In this document: piece after piece, positions 35,290 through 45,244 of the stretch | How positions within the stretch are numbered: position 1 is the stretch's first letter | How the letters are laid out: each line of letters starts with the position of its first letter | NCBI GenBank assembly: GCA_026214975.1 | Contig: JAOBSW010000199.1 | Span: 16,283-80,282 of the forward strand | DNA from: Gentiana macrophylla | Lineage: Eukaryota; Streptophyta; Magnoliopsida; Gentianales; Gentianaceae | Reading direction: 5' to 3' | Length of the DNA: 64,000 nucleotides | The notes under the pieces: generated by a model | Told to the model about the DNA's origin: nothing | Seen by the model: the letters and a program-made list of their open reading frames with translations, nothing else | Databases searched by the model: none | Program-made: the position numbers and the translations under genes

Positions 35290-36630
35290 GCTGGTCCTAC
35301 CGGAGGTCACTATGGAACACCAAGACGGTTGCAAAGATTCTTCAATTTGGATTCTCTACCGCCGACTCTGTTTAAAGATGCGTAAGCCTTTTGTAAAGGT
35401 TGTGATAGGTGCCGAGGCCGGACGGCAGAGTAGTAGGATGGAAATGCCACTTAAGCCCATTCTTGAATGCGAAGTTTTCGATGTATGGGGCATAGATTTT
35501 ATGGGACCCTTTCCATCCTCATGTGGTAATAAGTATATCCTCGTCTGTGTGGATTATGTTTCAAAGTGGGTCGAGGCCATAGCTACTCAAACTAATGATC
35601 ACAAGGTTGTAAAGAAATTCTTGCAAAAGAATATCTTTACTAGATTCGGTTGTCCGAGAGCACTCATTAGTGATGAAGGTACTCACTTTTGCAATGCGCC
35701 GCTTGACAAGATCCTTGAAAAGTATGGTGTCAAACATAAGATTGGTACACCATATCATCCTCAAACCAAGTGGCCAAGTCGAAATAAGCAACCAGAGCTT
35801 GAAAAGAATTTTGAGAAGACCGTGAACAATAATGGATCTAATTGGAGTCTTAAGTTGGATGACGTTGTTGGGGCTTATCGATCGCATTCAAAACCCCGAT
35901 GGGCACGTCACCCTTCCAAATGGTCTATGGCAAAGCTTGTCATTTACCTGTCGAACTTGAACACGAGCTTTTCGGGCAATTAAATTCTTAAATTTTGATA
36001 GCCAACTCGTGGGGAGAAAAGGTTGTTACAGCTTGAACGAGCTCGACGAGTTCGGACTCCGCGGCGCATTTGAGAGTGCTAAACTCAAAGAAGGAAAGAA
36101 CGAAGATACTCCATGACGCTAAGATCAAGGACCGAGAATTCAAAGTTGGTGACATGGCTTTATTTCTATAATACTAGACTTCACCTGCTTCCGGTAAACT
36201 CAAGTCTAGATGGTCCGGTCCCTTTGAGATTCTCGAGGTTAATCCTAGTGGAGTAATTACTTTGAACGGGTATGGTAGTCAAGCTTTTAAGGTGAATGGT
36301 CATCGACTTAAGAAATATTTTGGGCAACCAAAGGCAAAGCCTGAGATTCTTTATTTCCAAAGCAGAGATGAGAGTACTGAGATGTCCCGATTTGTGAGGA
36401 GATTCCTTCTTATTTCTTTGAGTCGATGATGATGACATTCCTATATCCACCCGTGAGGTACCTTCATTGAAACTTCGATCATACCACTATGCCTATGCCT
36501 ATCATCCGCAAGAACAAGAAGAAGAGAGTCGATTGTCGTTTTGAGAGAAAAGTTTAATGATCTTATAGCGCACTTGACTTGTTGTTGTGGTGAAAATCAT
36601 TTCCGCCCAATACTTCCGATTCGATCATCG
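35290..36630 (+). pseudogene. Athila-like integrase, copy 2, frameshifted, with zinc finger
   Basis: An HHCC-type zinc finger is recognisable in remnants at 35290-35420 ([13 protein letters not shown], then FCKGCDRC). The integrase core from 35452 is the same as copy 1 through PYHPQT. After that, frameshifts near 35767, 35870, 35960, 36008, 36070 and 36190 scramble the rest. Most differences from copy 1 lie at CAG or CTG words that read as CG, CGA or TCG here. Downstream it joins a 3'UTR matching copy 1. Confidence 0.85.
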
Positions 36631-38051
36631 AGGTGGCGGTAGTCAAACCGAAGTGGCCCGATCCGGGTTGATCTTTTGAACTTTGTGTCAAGCTATTGAC
36701 ATTAAAAGAGCGCTCCAGGAGGCAACCTAGTTTTCTTTGTTTGTTTTCTTAGGTTGTTTTGTTTTATTGTGTTGAAATAATACTTTAGTTGATTTTGTGT
36801 TGATGGTTATTCCTCTTACGCTCATTGTGAGTGTTTTGTGTTATGTGTTGCTCATATACCCCGTGTACCCGAGATTATATGGTATGTCGAGTGTTGCGTA
36901 TACTTTTGAGCAGTGTTTTCGAGTTACTATCGCCCGGTGTTGTCTATTCGAGTTGTTTGCGGTATGTTCATGTCGGCCCGACCTCCGCCAACTTTCATCC
37001 GACAACCACCGTTGAAACCAACTAAGTTTTCTTTTCTTTTATTTGCACATTCGAGGACATAATTTGATTTAAGTGTGGGGGGTGCTTGGGTATGTTTTTA
37101 TGCTATCTCCTTTGAAATATGAGTGAAAGTTGAATTTTTGCATAAATTTAAAATTTTTGTGAGTCTCGAGCATATAATTGGGACTAGATGCTTGCTAGTT
37201 GTAGTTTTCTAACGATGATAGTATGTGACTTAGTGAGATAATTATAGCATGTTTTACTTTTATGGAGATAGTTTCGTTTTTCACTCACGAAAGCCTTTGA
37301 TTTTGAAGCATGACTTTTGAATTATATCCTTTCATTATTTTTGATGATTTATCTTAGGAAGGTCAAGATAGTAACACCTTAGTTAGACCGTAATCGTGAA
37401 TATCATAAAGTTTGAATGTGATAGGTGAGATGTAACTTATGACTTTGAAAAGTGAATAAATAAAGTGAGTGAGCAATTATTAATAAATACGTTTGTCGGA
37501 AGTGGTTTATGATTTGAGTGCGGTAGGGTATACCTCGATGTCCTATACCACTATGATGACCAATAGCTCACGACAGTCAGTTTATAGCTACCTTATGATT
37601 TGAGTAAGGTAGGGTGTTATCCCGAAACATCCTATTCTACTATGATGGGTAAGAGCTTATTCTGATATGCGTCAAATTTGAAAATTTTGAAAAATGATGA
37701 GTAAAAATAAAGTAGAGTCTTTGTTATCATGGATCTTATACCCAGTAGAACCGCATGATATGCTGTAGGGATTATCCTACCGAGTGCGTGGGAAGGCTTT
37801 GAGTGGAGTCATTATCATCTGTACTCAGGATAGTCATTGGAATTCTTTGAGAGGATATTTCTTTGAAAGGCTTGTTAAATTTGAGAACGGCTTGTCACAC
37901 TTACACCGAATCTATCTCTGTGTTGGTATCATTTGCTATAGTTGTTGTATCTTTTGTTACGTGAGTTAGAGATCTATGTGGATTATTTATAAAGTTGAGC
38001 TATAGTTTTGATTGTTTTGTCCGAGGACGTACAAAAAGCTAAGTGTGGGGG
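36631..38051 (+). other. LTR-A element 3' untranslated region, copy 2
   Basis: It is collinear with 25110-26542, including the local duplication, and ends with the same CGAGGACGTACAAAAAGC and AAGTGTGGGGG before an LTR-A start. Differences from copy 1 are mostly short indels. Confidence 0.75.
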
Positions 38052-39183
38052 TGTTGTTAAGGCCAAATTTATATGATTATTAAGGGTGTATTTCAATATT
38101 ATTTTCCCACATTTGCGTAATTTACATGAGAATTAAGGGTTTACGTGTAATTATTTAATAAAGATGATTTTAAGAGGGTTGTATGCAAAATTGATGATTT
38201 TAAGTGTTGGTTTGATGGAATTATTATTATTTGGATTTTATTACATTTTTGCATTGTTTATTTATCATGTAGGTGTTAATTTTCGTGCATATAAAGAGGA
38301 TAAATGAAGCTCAAGTAGAATTATTCAAGATAGAGTTGGAATTGGCTTGAAGAAATTGGATAAAGATGATGAAATCCGACCCTCAGCATCTTGGACGAGC
38401 GTTCGTTCAGCGTCCAATCCAGACGGGCGTTTGATAAAGTGAACGAGCGTCCGGAATTGTGTTTTACATTCAGAGAGTTCAGACGGAGGATGAACGAGCG
38501 TTTACTCAGCGTCCAGGCATTCTGGACGGGCGTCCACGAGACCAGACGGGCGTTCAAGGCCGACTTAACCCTAACCGACTTAGAGCTCTATAAATAAAGC
38601 GCAGCCCCAACCCTAATTCATATACCACATAATTGAGATCGCAAATTCACCAAAAGTCGCGGCGAGAGAACCCTAATTTCACAGAGATGCAAATCTCCCA
38701 ACCAACAATCACATCCAACATGATTGTTGGCTAGAAACCTTGCAGTGAGTCGACGGAGGAAGCCCATCATCAACGCAACCAACTAGAGAGTTCGATGCTT
38801 TATGTTAGTGAGTTTAATTTATAGTTTTTCATCACTTTGGATGCTGTTTTGTATTGATCATGTTTCGTTGGAATTAACGATTTGATGAAACGATTTATCT
38901 ATATCTATATGCTTGGATCTATGTATGAAAATATATTGGTTTAAGTTTTATTTCGTTCAAGTGATGCAATTATTCGTGTTTTAAGAGATTATGCATGATT
39001 AGTTGAGTAAGAGTTTGGAAACAACCTCGTGATTTCGTGTTGATTGTATGTTTAGTTTGTTTGAAAAGATAAACGAAACCCTAGAATTTGATTGAAGATA
39101 TTTAATTGGTTTCGTGAATAAATCACCACTAAAAACTACATCTTAGATCACCATCTAGTTGGGGGTTGTTGGTTGATGGGTGT
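38052..39183 (+). repeat. LTR-A copy 3, truncated at 3' side
   Basis: It begins TGTTGTTAAGGCCAAATTT and follows copy 1 closely, with the palindrome at 38523-38536 and TATA box at 38589-38596. It stops in GGTTGATGGGTG and passes into a different 3'UTR. It is more similar to copy 1 than to copy 2. Confidence 0.8.
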
Positions 39184-39591
39184 GAAAAAAGTGAAAATAT
39201 TGGAATATATTATTATGAATAAGTAACGACTTAGTTATCGTCGATCTTATCCCCAGTATAAACTGAAAGATATGTTGTAGGGATTATCCTCTGAGTCTGT
39301 CAGAAATGTTTTAGATATTCTCTACTATTTTCTTTTTGGGATATGTATGTTTTGTAAAGTGCCTGTTATAATTTTTGAATATTTCTAACTTAGATGGGAA
39401 ACCGGGCTAGTTTTGGTTTGAATAACTTTCAAATTGTGGAACTTAGTGGAAGTTTATTATGGCTATGCACACACTCACTTGGGTGAACTTCTAAGTTATT
39501 GAATATGCTTCATATTTGTATAGATGTTTATTTATCTCGAGCTTGACTTTGTTTTGTTTTGCTCGGGACGAGCAAAAGATAAGTGTGGGGG
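39184..39591 (+). other. LTR-B element 3' untranslated region, partial
   Basis: Its opening (CGATCTTATCCCCAGTATAA, then GTTGTAGGGATTATCCT) is homologous to part of the LTR-A 3'UTR, so the two families are related. It ends CTCGGGACGAGCAAAAGATA and AGTGTGGGGG, the polypurine tract before LTR-B. Confidence 0.7.
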
Positions 39592-41161
39592 TGTTGTTTA
39601 GGGTCAAATTATAGTGATTTTTACATATATATTTTATATCAATTTCCCGTGATATCGTATTATTTTCATAGAAATCGAGCTTACAATTGATTAATTGAGT
39701 AAATAATGTTTTTAAGAATTAATTCTCAAAACGTAACAATTTATGCGCTTAAATTGTGATTTTATATCATTTTAGGATTGTGTTACGCTTTGGTATGTCT
39801 TCCCTTAATTGTAGATACTCTTTGATGATGGAAAAGAGGATTTTAGAGAGCCAAATTCGATTATGGAAGGAATCAATCAGATTTATGGAAGATTAGAAGA
39901 TTTAAGGGAAGAAATCAATCAAGATGAATTTTGGAAAATCAAGATTCCGGGTAGTGACGATCTTGTAACGCAATTCTTGATATGATAACAACCGATTTTA
40001 CTCTGGACCTAAAGAGAAGAGTTGTAGGTCTTGAAGAGAGGATTCTACAGGATTTTGAATCACTCCATTCCGACTTACGAGGCCCGAGATATGAGCGTTA
40101 CAAGTTTGGATGCTGTTGCTGAAAATAATGGACGAGCGTCCGGATATTCAAACGAAAGCGTCCGAACGGTTCATCGTAGTTGCCGACTTAATTTTCCTAT
40201 TTAAACAGCTGCGATTTTAACCCTAATCACATCATATTTTCTCTATACAAAAATACAGAGAAGCAAAGCCGCACTTAGGTGAGTTTCATAGGCGGTCACC
40301 CGAGCCTTGTGCTCGGGTGATCCGGGTTAGATTAGGATCGTTTTTTTTTCGTTTATTTCATTGTTGATGCTTGGAGTTCATCCAATGTACCAAAACTATG
40401 TGAGTTTTTTTTTTATTTTATTTCAATTAATTCAATTCTAGTTTATGTTCATGATCTTTAATTCACTTTGTATCTTTTTATGATTATGATGCTATGTGAG
40501 AATAGATCGAGAGATTTAGTTTTCTATCGATGTTTATAATACGGAAGTTGCATAAACACTAGATCACCATAGAAAGATAGGGTTTTTAGCCGTTGATTAT
40601 GTGACAAATTAATCGGTTAGATTCCTAGGTTGTTAGATTCTAAAATACGAGAGTTAACCTGAATCTACACCGAGTTTTGTATTGAAAATCAGTCTCAACA
40701 TTCGGAAGATGAGAGATTGATAAATTGGATTTACTAAGGAATTAGGAATCCGTAGCTTGAGAATAAATTCACTAAGGAATTAGGGGTTTATGTCTCATGA
40801 AAAGGTGAAACCACAACTTGAATTAGAATCATGAATTGAACTAGATTGAGATCACATAGGTTTGTACTTGGTTTGATCCCATGTTTCCTTAGGTTAGTTT
40901 GTTTATTTTATTCCTTAGGTTAGATTATTTGAATTATTTTCTGTTTTTATGTTTTGTCTTTCGTTTATTTGTTTTCTTGAGTAGCAATTGGTAGGATTAA
41001 TAGATTAGATTTAATATCCCTTTTCCCTGTGGATCGACCCCGTGCATTTATCCAACTTTACTAGCAACTACCCGGTATTCGGCCGGTTAGGAGGTAGTTT
41101 TGCATGATAGTATAGGTTTATAAATTTTCTTTTGTTTTAATGATGCAAAATCTTCCCAACA
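39592..41161 (+). repeat. LTR-B 3' copy
   Basis: From TGTTGTTTAGGGTC to TCTTCCCAAC(A), nearly identical to the 5' copy and with the same palindrome at 40130-40141. The final A at 41161 is also the first base of the AGGAG target duplication, so the end is ambiguous by one base. Confidence 0.85.
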
Positions 41162-41808
41162 GGAGCTTTTCATGTAATTCAGGAAGTGAAATTAGAGTAT
41201 CACGAGCTTGGATAGCTCTCGAGATTTCAACATATTCAGGCCCAAGGTTTTGCAAAATTAAATCAACCAAATCTTCAAGATGTACAGGGGAATCCAGAGC
41301 GGCAAGCTCATCACCTTCGATTTAATGGACGTAAAATAAGTAGAAACGGAGGAGTTACCTTTCGTGATGGAACGAAGAGCCTGCTTTAATTGTTTTATCC
41401 TACCACGACTGTGCTTACCAAACGCGCCAGTGAGAACGGTCCATGCTTCATGTGCCAAGTGTGTATGTTGAATAATGGTGACAAGAACCGGTGAAACCGA
41501 CCCCAGAATTAAATTATGGATCAACGAGTCTTGACGAGTCCACAAGTCATGGTCTGGATAGGGGGATGAAACTCCATCAGTTTGAAGAAGCTTGGGCGGG
41601 CAGGGTTTCGAACCATCAACGTAGCCAATGAGTCAATAACTGGCGAGGAGAGTGCTGAGGTGCAACTTCCACGCTGTGTAATTTGTATTGGTGAGTTTGA
41701 TGGGTGCGTGGAGAGTTGGATTGAGGGACGACAATGCATTTAAAGTGGGTTGAGAGGACGATCGATTGGATGTTGCAAAGCAGCGGTTGAAGACCGAATA
41801 GTGGGCAT
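41161..41808 (-). pseudogene. RLC-1 gag, N-terminal part
   Basis: On the minus strand it starts at the ATG at 41806-41808 (MPTIRSSTAALQHPIDRPLN). After frame changes it reads DSLIHNLILGSVSPVLVTII, then AHEAWTVLTGAFGKHSRGRI and QLKQALRSITKGNSSVSTYF, the standard copia gag (UBN2) sequence. It reaches LPELHEKLL at the insertion edge; the next residues NHEAI are at 22870. The 110 bases between this ATG and the primer site are leader. Confidence 0.85.
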
Positions 41809-41917
41809 GACGAGAACAGGGAGGAGCTAGGGCGGAAAGAAAGAAAAAGACAAAGGAAAAACTAGGGTTTGGATGCGGCTGAAAAAAAAATTGGAAAGGA
41901 AAGAAGGATTCTCAACT

Positions 41918-41928
41918 CTCTGATACCA
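41918..41928 (-). other. RLC-1 primer binding site (initiator tRNA-Met)
   Basis: On the minus strand TGGTATCAGAG follows the LTR end CTAACA directly. This is the standard plant copia primer site and fixes the LTR boundary at 41929. Confidence 0.9.
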
Positions 41929-41978
41929 TGTTAGATAAATTGGTATTGTATTTCATTCATCAATCAAGGTTACAGTAT

Positions 41979-42022
<44 letters not shown>

Positions 42023-42100
42023 TTATGGAATATTCTGGAGCTACGGAGAATATTACAAATAAATACAAAATAAATACAAATAATGCAAATAATCCTGATA
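41929..42100 (-). repeat. RLC-1 right LTR (5' LTR of the minus-strand element)
   Basis: 172 bp from TGTTAGATAAATTGG to ATCCTGATA on the plus strand. The TA microsatellite (41979-42021) is shorter than in the left LTR. It is followed by the CGTTT target duplication at 42101-42105. Confidence 0.9.
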
Positions 42101-42105
42101 CGTTT

Positions 42106-42525
42106 ACTGATCACGATACAATAATTTATATATTTATGTGTTTTTCTTTTCAAACCGCATTCAGTTCACCTTATAATATTTGATTTTTGTTTGATAGTGT
42201 GTTACATATTTTAAGACAATTACGCCTTACATTTAAAATGGAACAAGTAATTAAATGTATATATAATGTAGATATTTTCTTTATCAACCTTCACCCAGAT
42301 GATTCCAACAATTATTATTCAAGATATGATTGATTTCTGCACATATATTTGGTTTTTAATTAACCGCATATGGCCTTAGTATATATAATCCAAACATGTG
42401 GTCTTTCTTGAGTGTGTAATTGGTATGTATTATTATAAAGATGTCAGATATCCAAATTGAGAATTGTTTACTAATTAACACTACAATCACTATCATTGAG
42501 AACAAATCTTAAACACAAAAAGACA
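42106..42525. other. AT-rich intergenic DNA
   Basis: No gene or repeat recognised. It is contiguous with the sequence left of 12100 if RLC-1 is removed. Confidence 0.5.
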
Positions 42526-42600
42526 CACTAAAAAAAAAAAAAAAAAACTTTTCGTGACAAAAAAAAGCGTCACTAAAAACACCGTCACTAAATATCGTCC
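42526..42600 (+). mobile_element. Possible CACTA-type transposon end
   Basis: CACTA followed by an A-run, then CTTTTCGTGACAAA and two CGTCACTAAA words (near 42568 and 42584). A CACTA start with repeated subterminal words is typical of En/Spm transposons. No opposite end or 3-bp target duplication was found, so the call is tentative. Confidence 0.35.
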
Positions 42601-42641
42601 AAATGCAAAAACTAGAATTCACTCGTGATTAGTCATCTAAC

Positions 42642-42836
42642 CTCATCAGCAGAAGCATCAAATCGAGCCACGAGGATGTACGTAGAGCTGTCAGAGATGC
42701 CACATCTTTTTAAAGACTCGAAAATCTGGTGTCATGGAGGAGGCCAATTAACCAGAGAAAAGAGACAAACTTTCTGATACAGATGTAGGCAAGACATACA
42801 AGCTTAGAACCGGAATAGTTTTTTCTGCCAAGAAAA
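42642..42836 (-). pseudogene. Fragment of CGI121/TPRKB-like KEOPS subunit gene
   Basis: On the minus strand a 3' splice site (CTTGGCAG) is followed by codons for KNYSGSK (near 42824-42803). A second acceptor (GACACCAG at 42726) opens an 84-base exon (42725-42642) reading IFESLKRCGISDSSTYIL, then VARFDASADE and a GTTAG donor. This matches the middle of plant CGI121, where NYSGSKH and a SESLKRCGIS phrase are adjacent, and resembles human TPRKB at ISEALKKFGIS. KEOPS makes the t6A modification of tRNA in the nucleus and cytosol. Only about 35 codons are present, without start or end, so it is a fragment or transposon-captured piece. Identification is from memory of the family. Confidence 0.55.
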
Positions 42837-42858
42837 TTAGACGGATACATTAACTTAC

Positions 42859-43000
42859 CTGCTTTGGAAAACTCAGAAAGATCTGCACATTTTGAAAGTA
42901 CGTTTCTTAAAGTGCAAGGTGGGCAAACGGTGTTAAATGAGCTTCCACTGATTGGTGTACCATTAATTCTCTTTGCCAGGATGGATTGAGAAGAAAGTTT
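42859..43000 (-). pseudogene. Orphan exon with canonical splice sites, family unknown
   Basis: On the minus strand TTACCTGCAG/AAAC opens and AAAGCAG/GTAAGT closes a 142-base open stretch encoding KLSSQSILAKRINGTPISGS, then FNTVCPPCTLRNVLSKCADL and SEFSKA. I do not recognise the protein. It lies just upstream, on the same strand, of the CGI121-like exons but does not resemble the CGI121 N-terminus, so it may come from another gene. Confidence 0.45.
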
Positions 43001-43221
43001 CTGCAGGTAAATTAAGTAGTCTTTCAGCCATAATATGAAAACAAGTATACTGTCACAAAAAAACAGGGGTTTCAGGTTATTAAATTCAAGCAATATATCC
43101 ACATTTCAAGGTATTGCATGGTTCTGTCATAAAAAGATATCATCATCACATACAAAGCAACAAAAGGATGTATTCAACGATAAAATTCTGTATATTTTAG
43201 CTTCCCAAAAGAACGTGCATT

Positions 43222-44413
43222 AATGGGCAAAATTAGGATTTTAGTCTCTAAGCTTTGGTTTTTATTTTGGATTTTAGTCACGCTTCTCTGCATTCGGCGA
43301 GGAAAATGGTCCTCTAAGTTGGTTTTTTTTTTTGGATTTTAGTCCTATCCGCCGGTTTACGCTGACTGGGCACCGGAATCATCAAAAAAACTTATGTGGA
43401 CGCCACATCAGATGCCATGTCGGATCTACGTGGCGGTGGGTCCCATTTGACTAGAAAATAAGACTTTCCCCACTTTAATTACTTTCCCACTTCCACTTTT
43501 CACTCCCAAAGTCTGCAAATAAACCCGTTCCTCTCCCATCTTCTTCTTGCAAAATCAAATTCATCTTATCTCCCTAAATTCATGAACCCATTAACCCTAA
43601 AATTAACTACCCTTTGTTGTGGGCTGAATTGAGGTAAGTGCATAATTAAAGTGTCTACTTGTGATTACTTGAGCATACTGAATGGGCCAAGTAATTGTTT
43701 TTCAGGTCAGTCATTTTTTTAGCTATCTGTATGTCTTTTAGGTCATGTATGAGCTTTAAAATCCGATCTTTTTGCTCTGTTTAGTTTGAATATTTGTTTT
43801 ATGTTTTCTCACATACAAATAACAAGCATTTGTTTCCCACAATGTAACACTGTACGCCTTTGTTACATGTTCATCATATCTCAAAAGTGAAAATCATGTC
43901 AAGAATCCAACTTAAACGTCAAAATACCGAAGGCAAAAGACAAGTCAAAACAATCATGACCAACAAGGACAAAAACTTGAACACACCTATCAGTTGTCAA
44001 TGATGTATCCAAGGGAGAGGTAAGACTATTGGTGAAGAATTGAAGATAAAGGCAGAAAAGTAGTTTATTACAAGAATAAATAATCCCAGAAAAAACACAA
44101 ATACAAGGAAATATTTCAGATGTAGCAAATGATGTCATGGCAAACAAAGGCATTAAATATTCACTACCTTCATCAAATAGCCCGAAAACTTCATTTAGAC
44201 TTGAAAAGTATATCCTAGAGACAAAATCATGCCTTTGAAAATAATTAATTAACAAGAAAGGAAACAGAACCATAGATAACATATCTTAACATCAATGTAT
44301 AGACTCTTCTACGACTCTTCTACGACTCTTCTACGACAACTCAGCCACAACAAACACGTGATTCGAAAAGGTTGAACATTGACAAAACTTAAAGACAACT
44401 TCAAGCCAAGCAC
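43222..44413. other. TE-like end and non-coding DNA
   Basis: From 43222 the phrase TAGGATTTTAGTCTCTAAGC, and a second GGATTTTAGTCC near 43335, resemble the terminal repeats of plant Mutator-like elements. GCCACATCAG and ACGTGGCGG words follow, which are also common there. A 5'UTR-like segment near 43500-43625 ends in TTGAG/GTAAGTGC, a possible splice donor. A 127-codon minus-strand ORF at 43899-44282 has no recognisable motif and I do not consider it a gene. No matching inverted end was found. Confidence 0.3.
44302..44334. repeat. 11-bp tandem repeat, three copies
   Basis: GACTCTTCTAC is repeated three times exactly. Confidence 0.95.
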
Positions 44414-44418
44414 ACCAT

Positions 44419-45244
44419 TGTTGGTGATTATATCACCAATGTGATTTAGTGTAATTGGATTTAGTTTGAGGTTTGGTAAGCTTGAAACAATCGATATGAG
44501 TTAGGAGATGCGGGGTGCATGCTTACAATTGATATTTACAAGCTTACGGGAGTGTTAGATCAAGTGTAGAACAAAACCGGATTCTGCTTTGCTTATTGGA
44601 CGGGCGTCCATTTCATATGGGACGGGCGTCGCATTCGACGGGCGTCTAGATTCACTAAGCGGGCGTCTCGAAGTGTGGATTTACATACGAGGATGCATCT
44701 GGTCGGATGGACGAGCGTCTTAAGAATCGGACGGGCGCCCGTACTCGCGTCCATGATTCCAAGCGGGCGCCCAAGATGCAAAATTTTCGATTGTAGAAGC
44801 GATTTTGGCGGTTTTGGTTGGTACCCTTTCGGTTAAAACACCTCTTAATCGGTTTTGAAGGGTTGGAAGGAGATATATCTTGGTTTTCTTGCAGATAAAA
44901 AAGATAGAGATATAGAACACTTGGAACTACATTTGAAAAACAAGAAGAACACTTGAAAGCAAGATACATGTTCTTTGTATGATTGCTTGAAACCTCTAGT
45001 TCGATACACACAAAATATCACCAAACTCCTGTAGCTTTCTTTACGTCTATATTGTGCAGGCGAAAGTGGAGCGTAGTTTTATCTCGTGAAAATATTCGTG
45101 TTTACCGGAGACAATCATTTGGGGCGAATAGTTTTCGCGAGGAAAGATTCTCAAATCGACTCTACGTGTATATCCGGTTATTTTCATTGCAGCACATTCA
45201 TTTCTGGTTCGGCATTGTTCGTTCCCCTTTGTATTTCCCCAACA
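44419..45244 (+). repeat. 5' LTR of the non-coding element
   Basis: 826 bp. The first bases form a perfect hairpin (44421-44428 with 44432-44439). Seven CGRGCG-type palindromes or half-palindromes lie at 44597-44775, beginning with TGGACGGGCGTCCA. Confidence 0.9.

Larger units (their letters stand above)
22878..41160 (+). mobile_element. Athila-like Ty3/gypsy compound element nested in RLC-1 gag
   Basis: The 18.3-kb block is bordered by AGGAG at 22873-22877 and 41161-41165. The flanking RLC-1 gag reads through if one AGGAG and the block are removed, so this is a genuine insertion edge. Order: LTR-A piece, integrase and 3'UTR copy 1, full LTR-A, full LTR-B, tRNA-Asp primer site, gag, protease, RT, integrase and 3'UTR copy 2, LTR-A piece, LTR-B-type 3'UTR, full LTR-B. 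The two outer ends belong to different LTR families, which a single clean insertion cannot produce. Recombination, template switching or misassembly must have occurred. Confidence 0.8.
12100..42100 (-). mobile_element. RLC-1: Ty1/copia retrotransposon split by nested insertions
   Basis: This is a minus-strand element. Right LTR (its 5' LTR) is 41929-42100, then the initiator-Met primer site 41918-41928 and gag from 41808. Gag is interrupted at 41160 by the Athila-like compound element and resumes at 22877 with zinc knuckle, protease and integrase. The RT begins near 20860 and breaks at 20506, where RLC-2 has entered. The last RNase H residues, polypurine tract and left LTR are at 12100-12402. 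Both outer flanks carry CGTTT. Its own sequence totals only about 3.6 kb, short of a full copia element: roughly 1.3 kb of RT/RNase H is missing at the RLC-2 junction. Gene order gag-protease-integrase-RT-RNase H is diagnostic of copia. Confidence 0.9.

Noticed and set aside
43899..44282. 127-codon minus-strand ORF
   Set aside because: Hydrophobic and Phe/Leu/Ser-rich with no family motif, no splice or promoter context; consistent with chance in AT-rich DNA.
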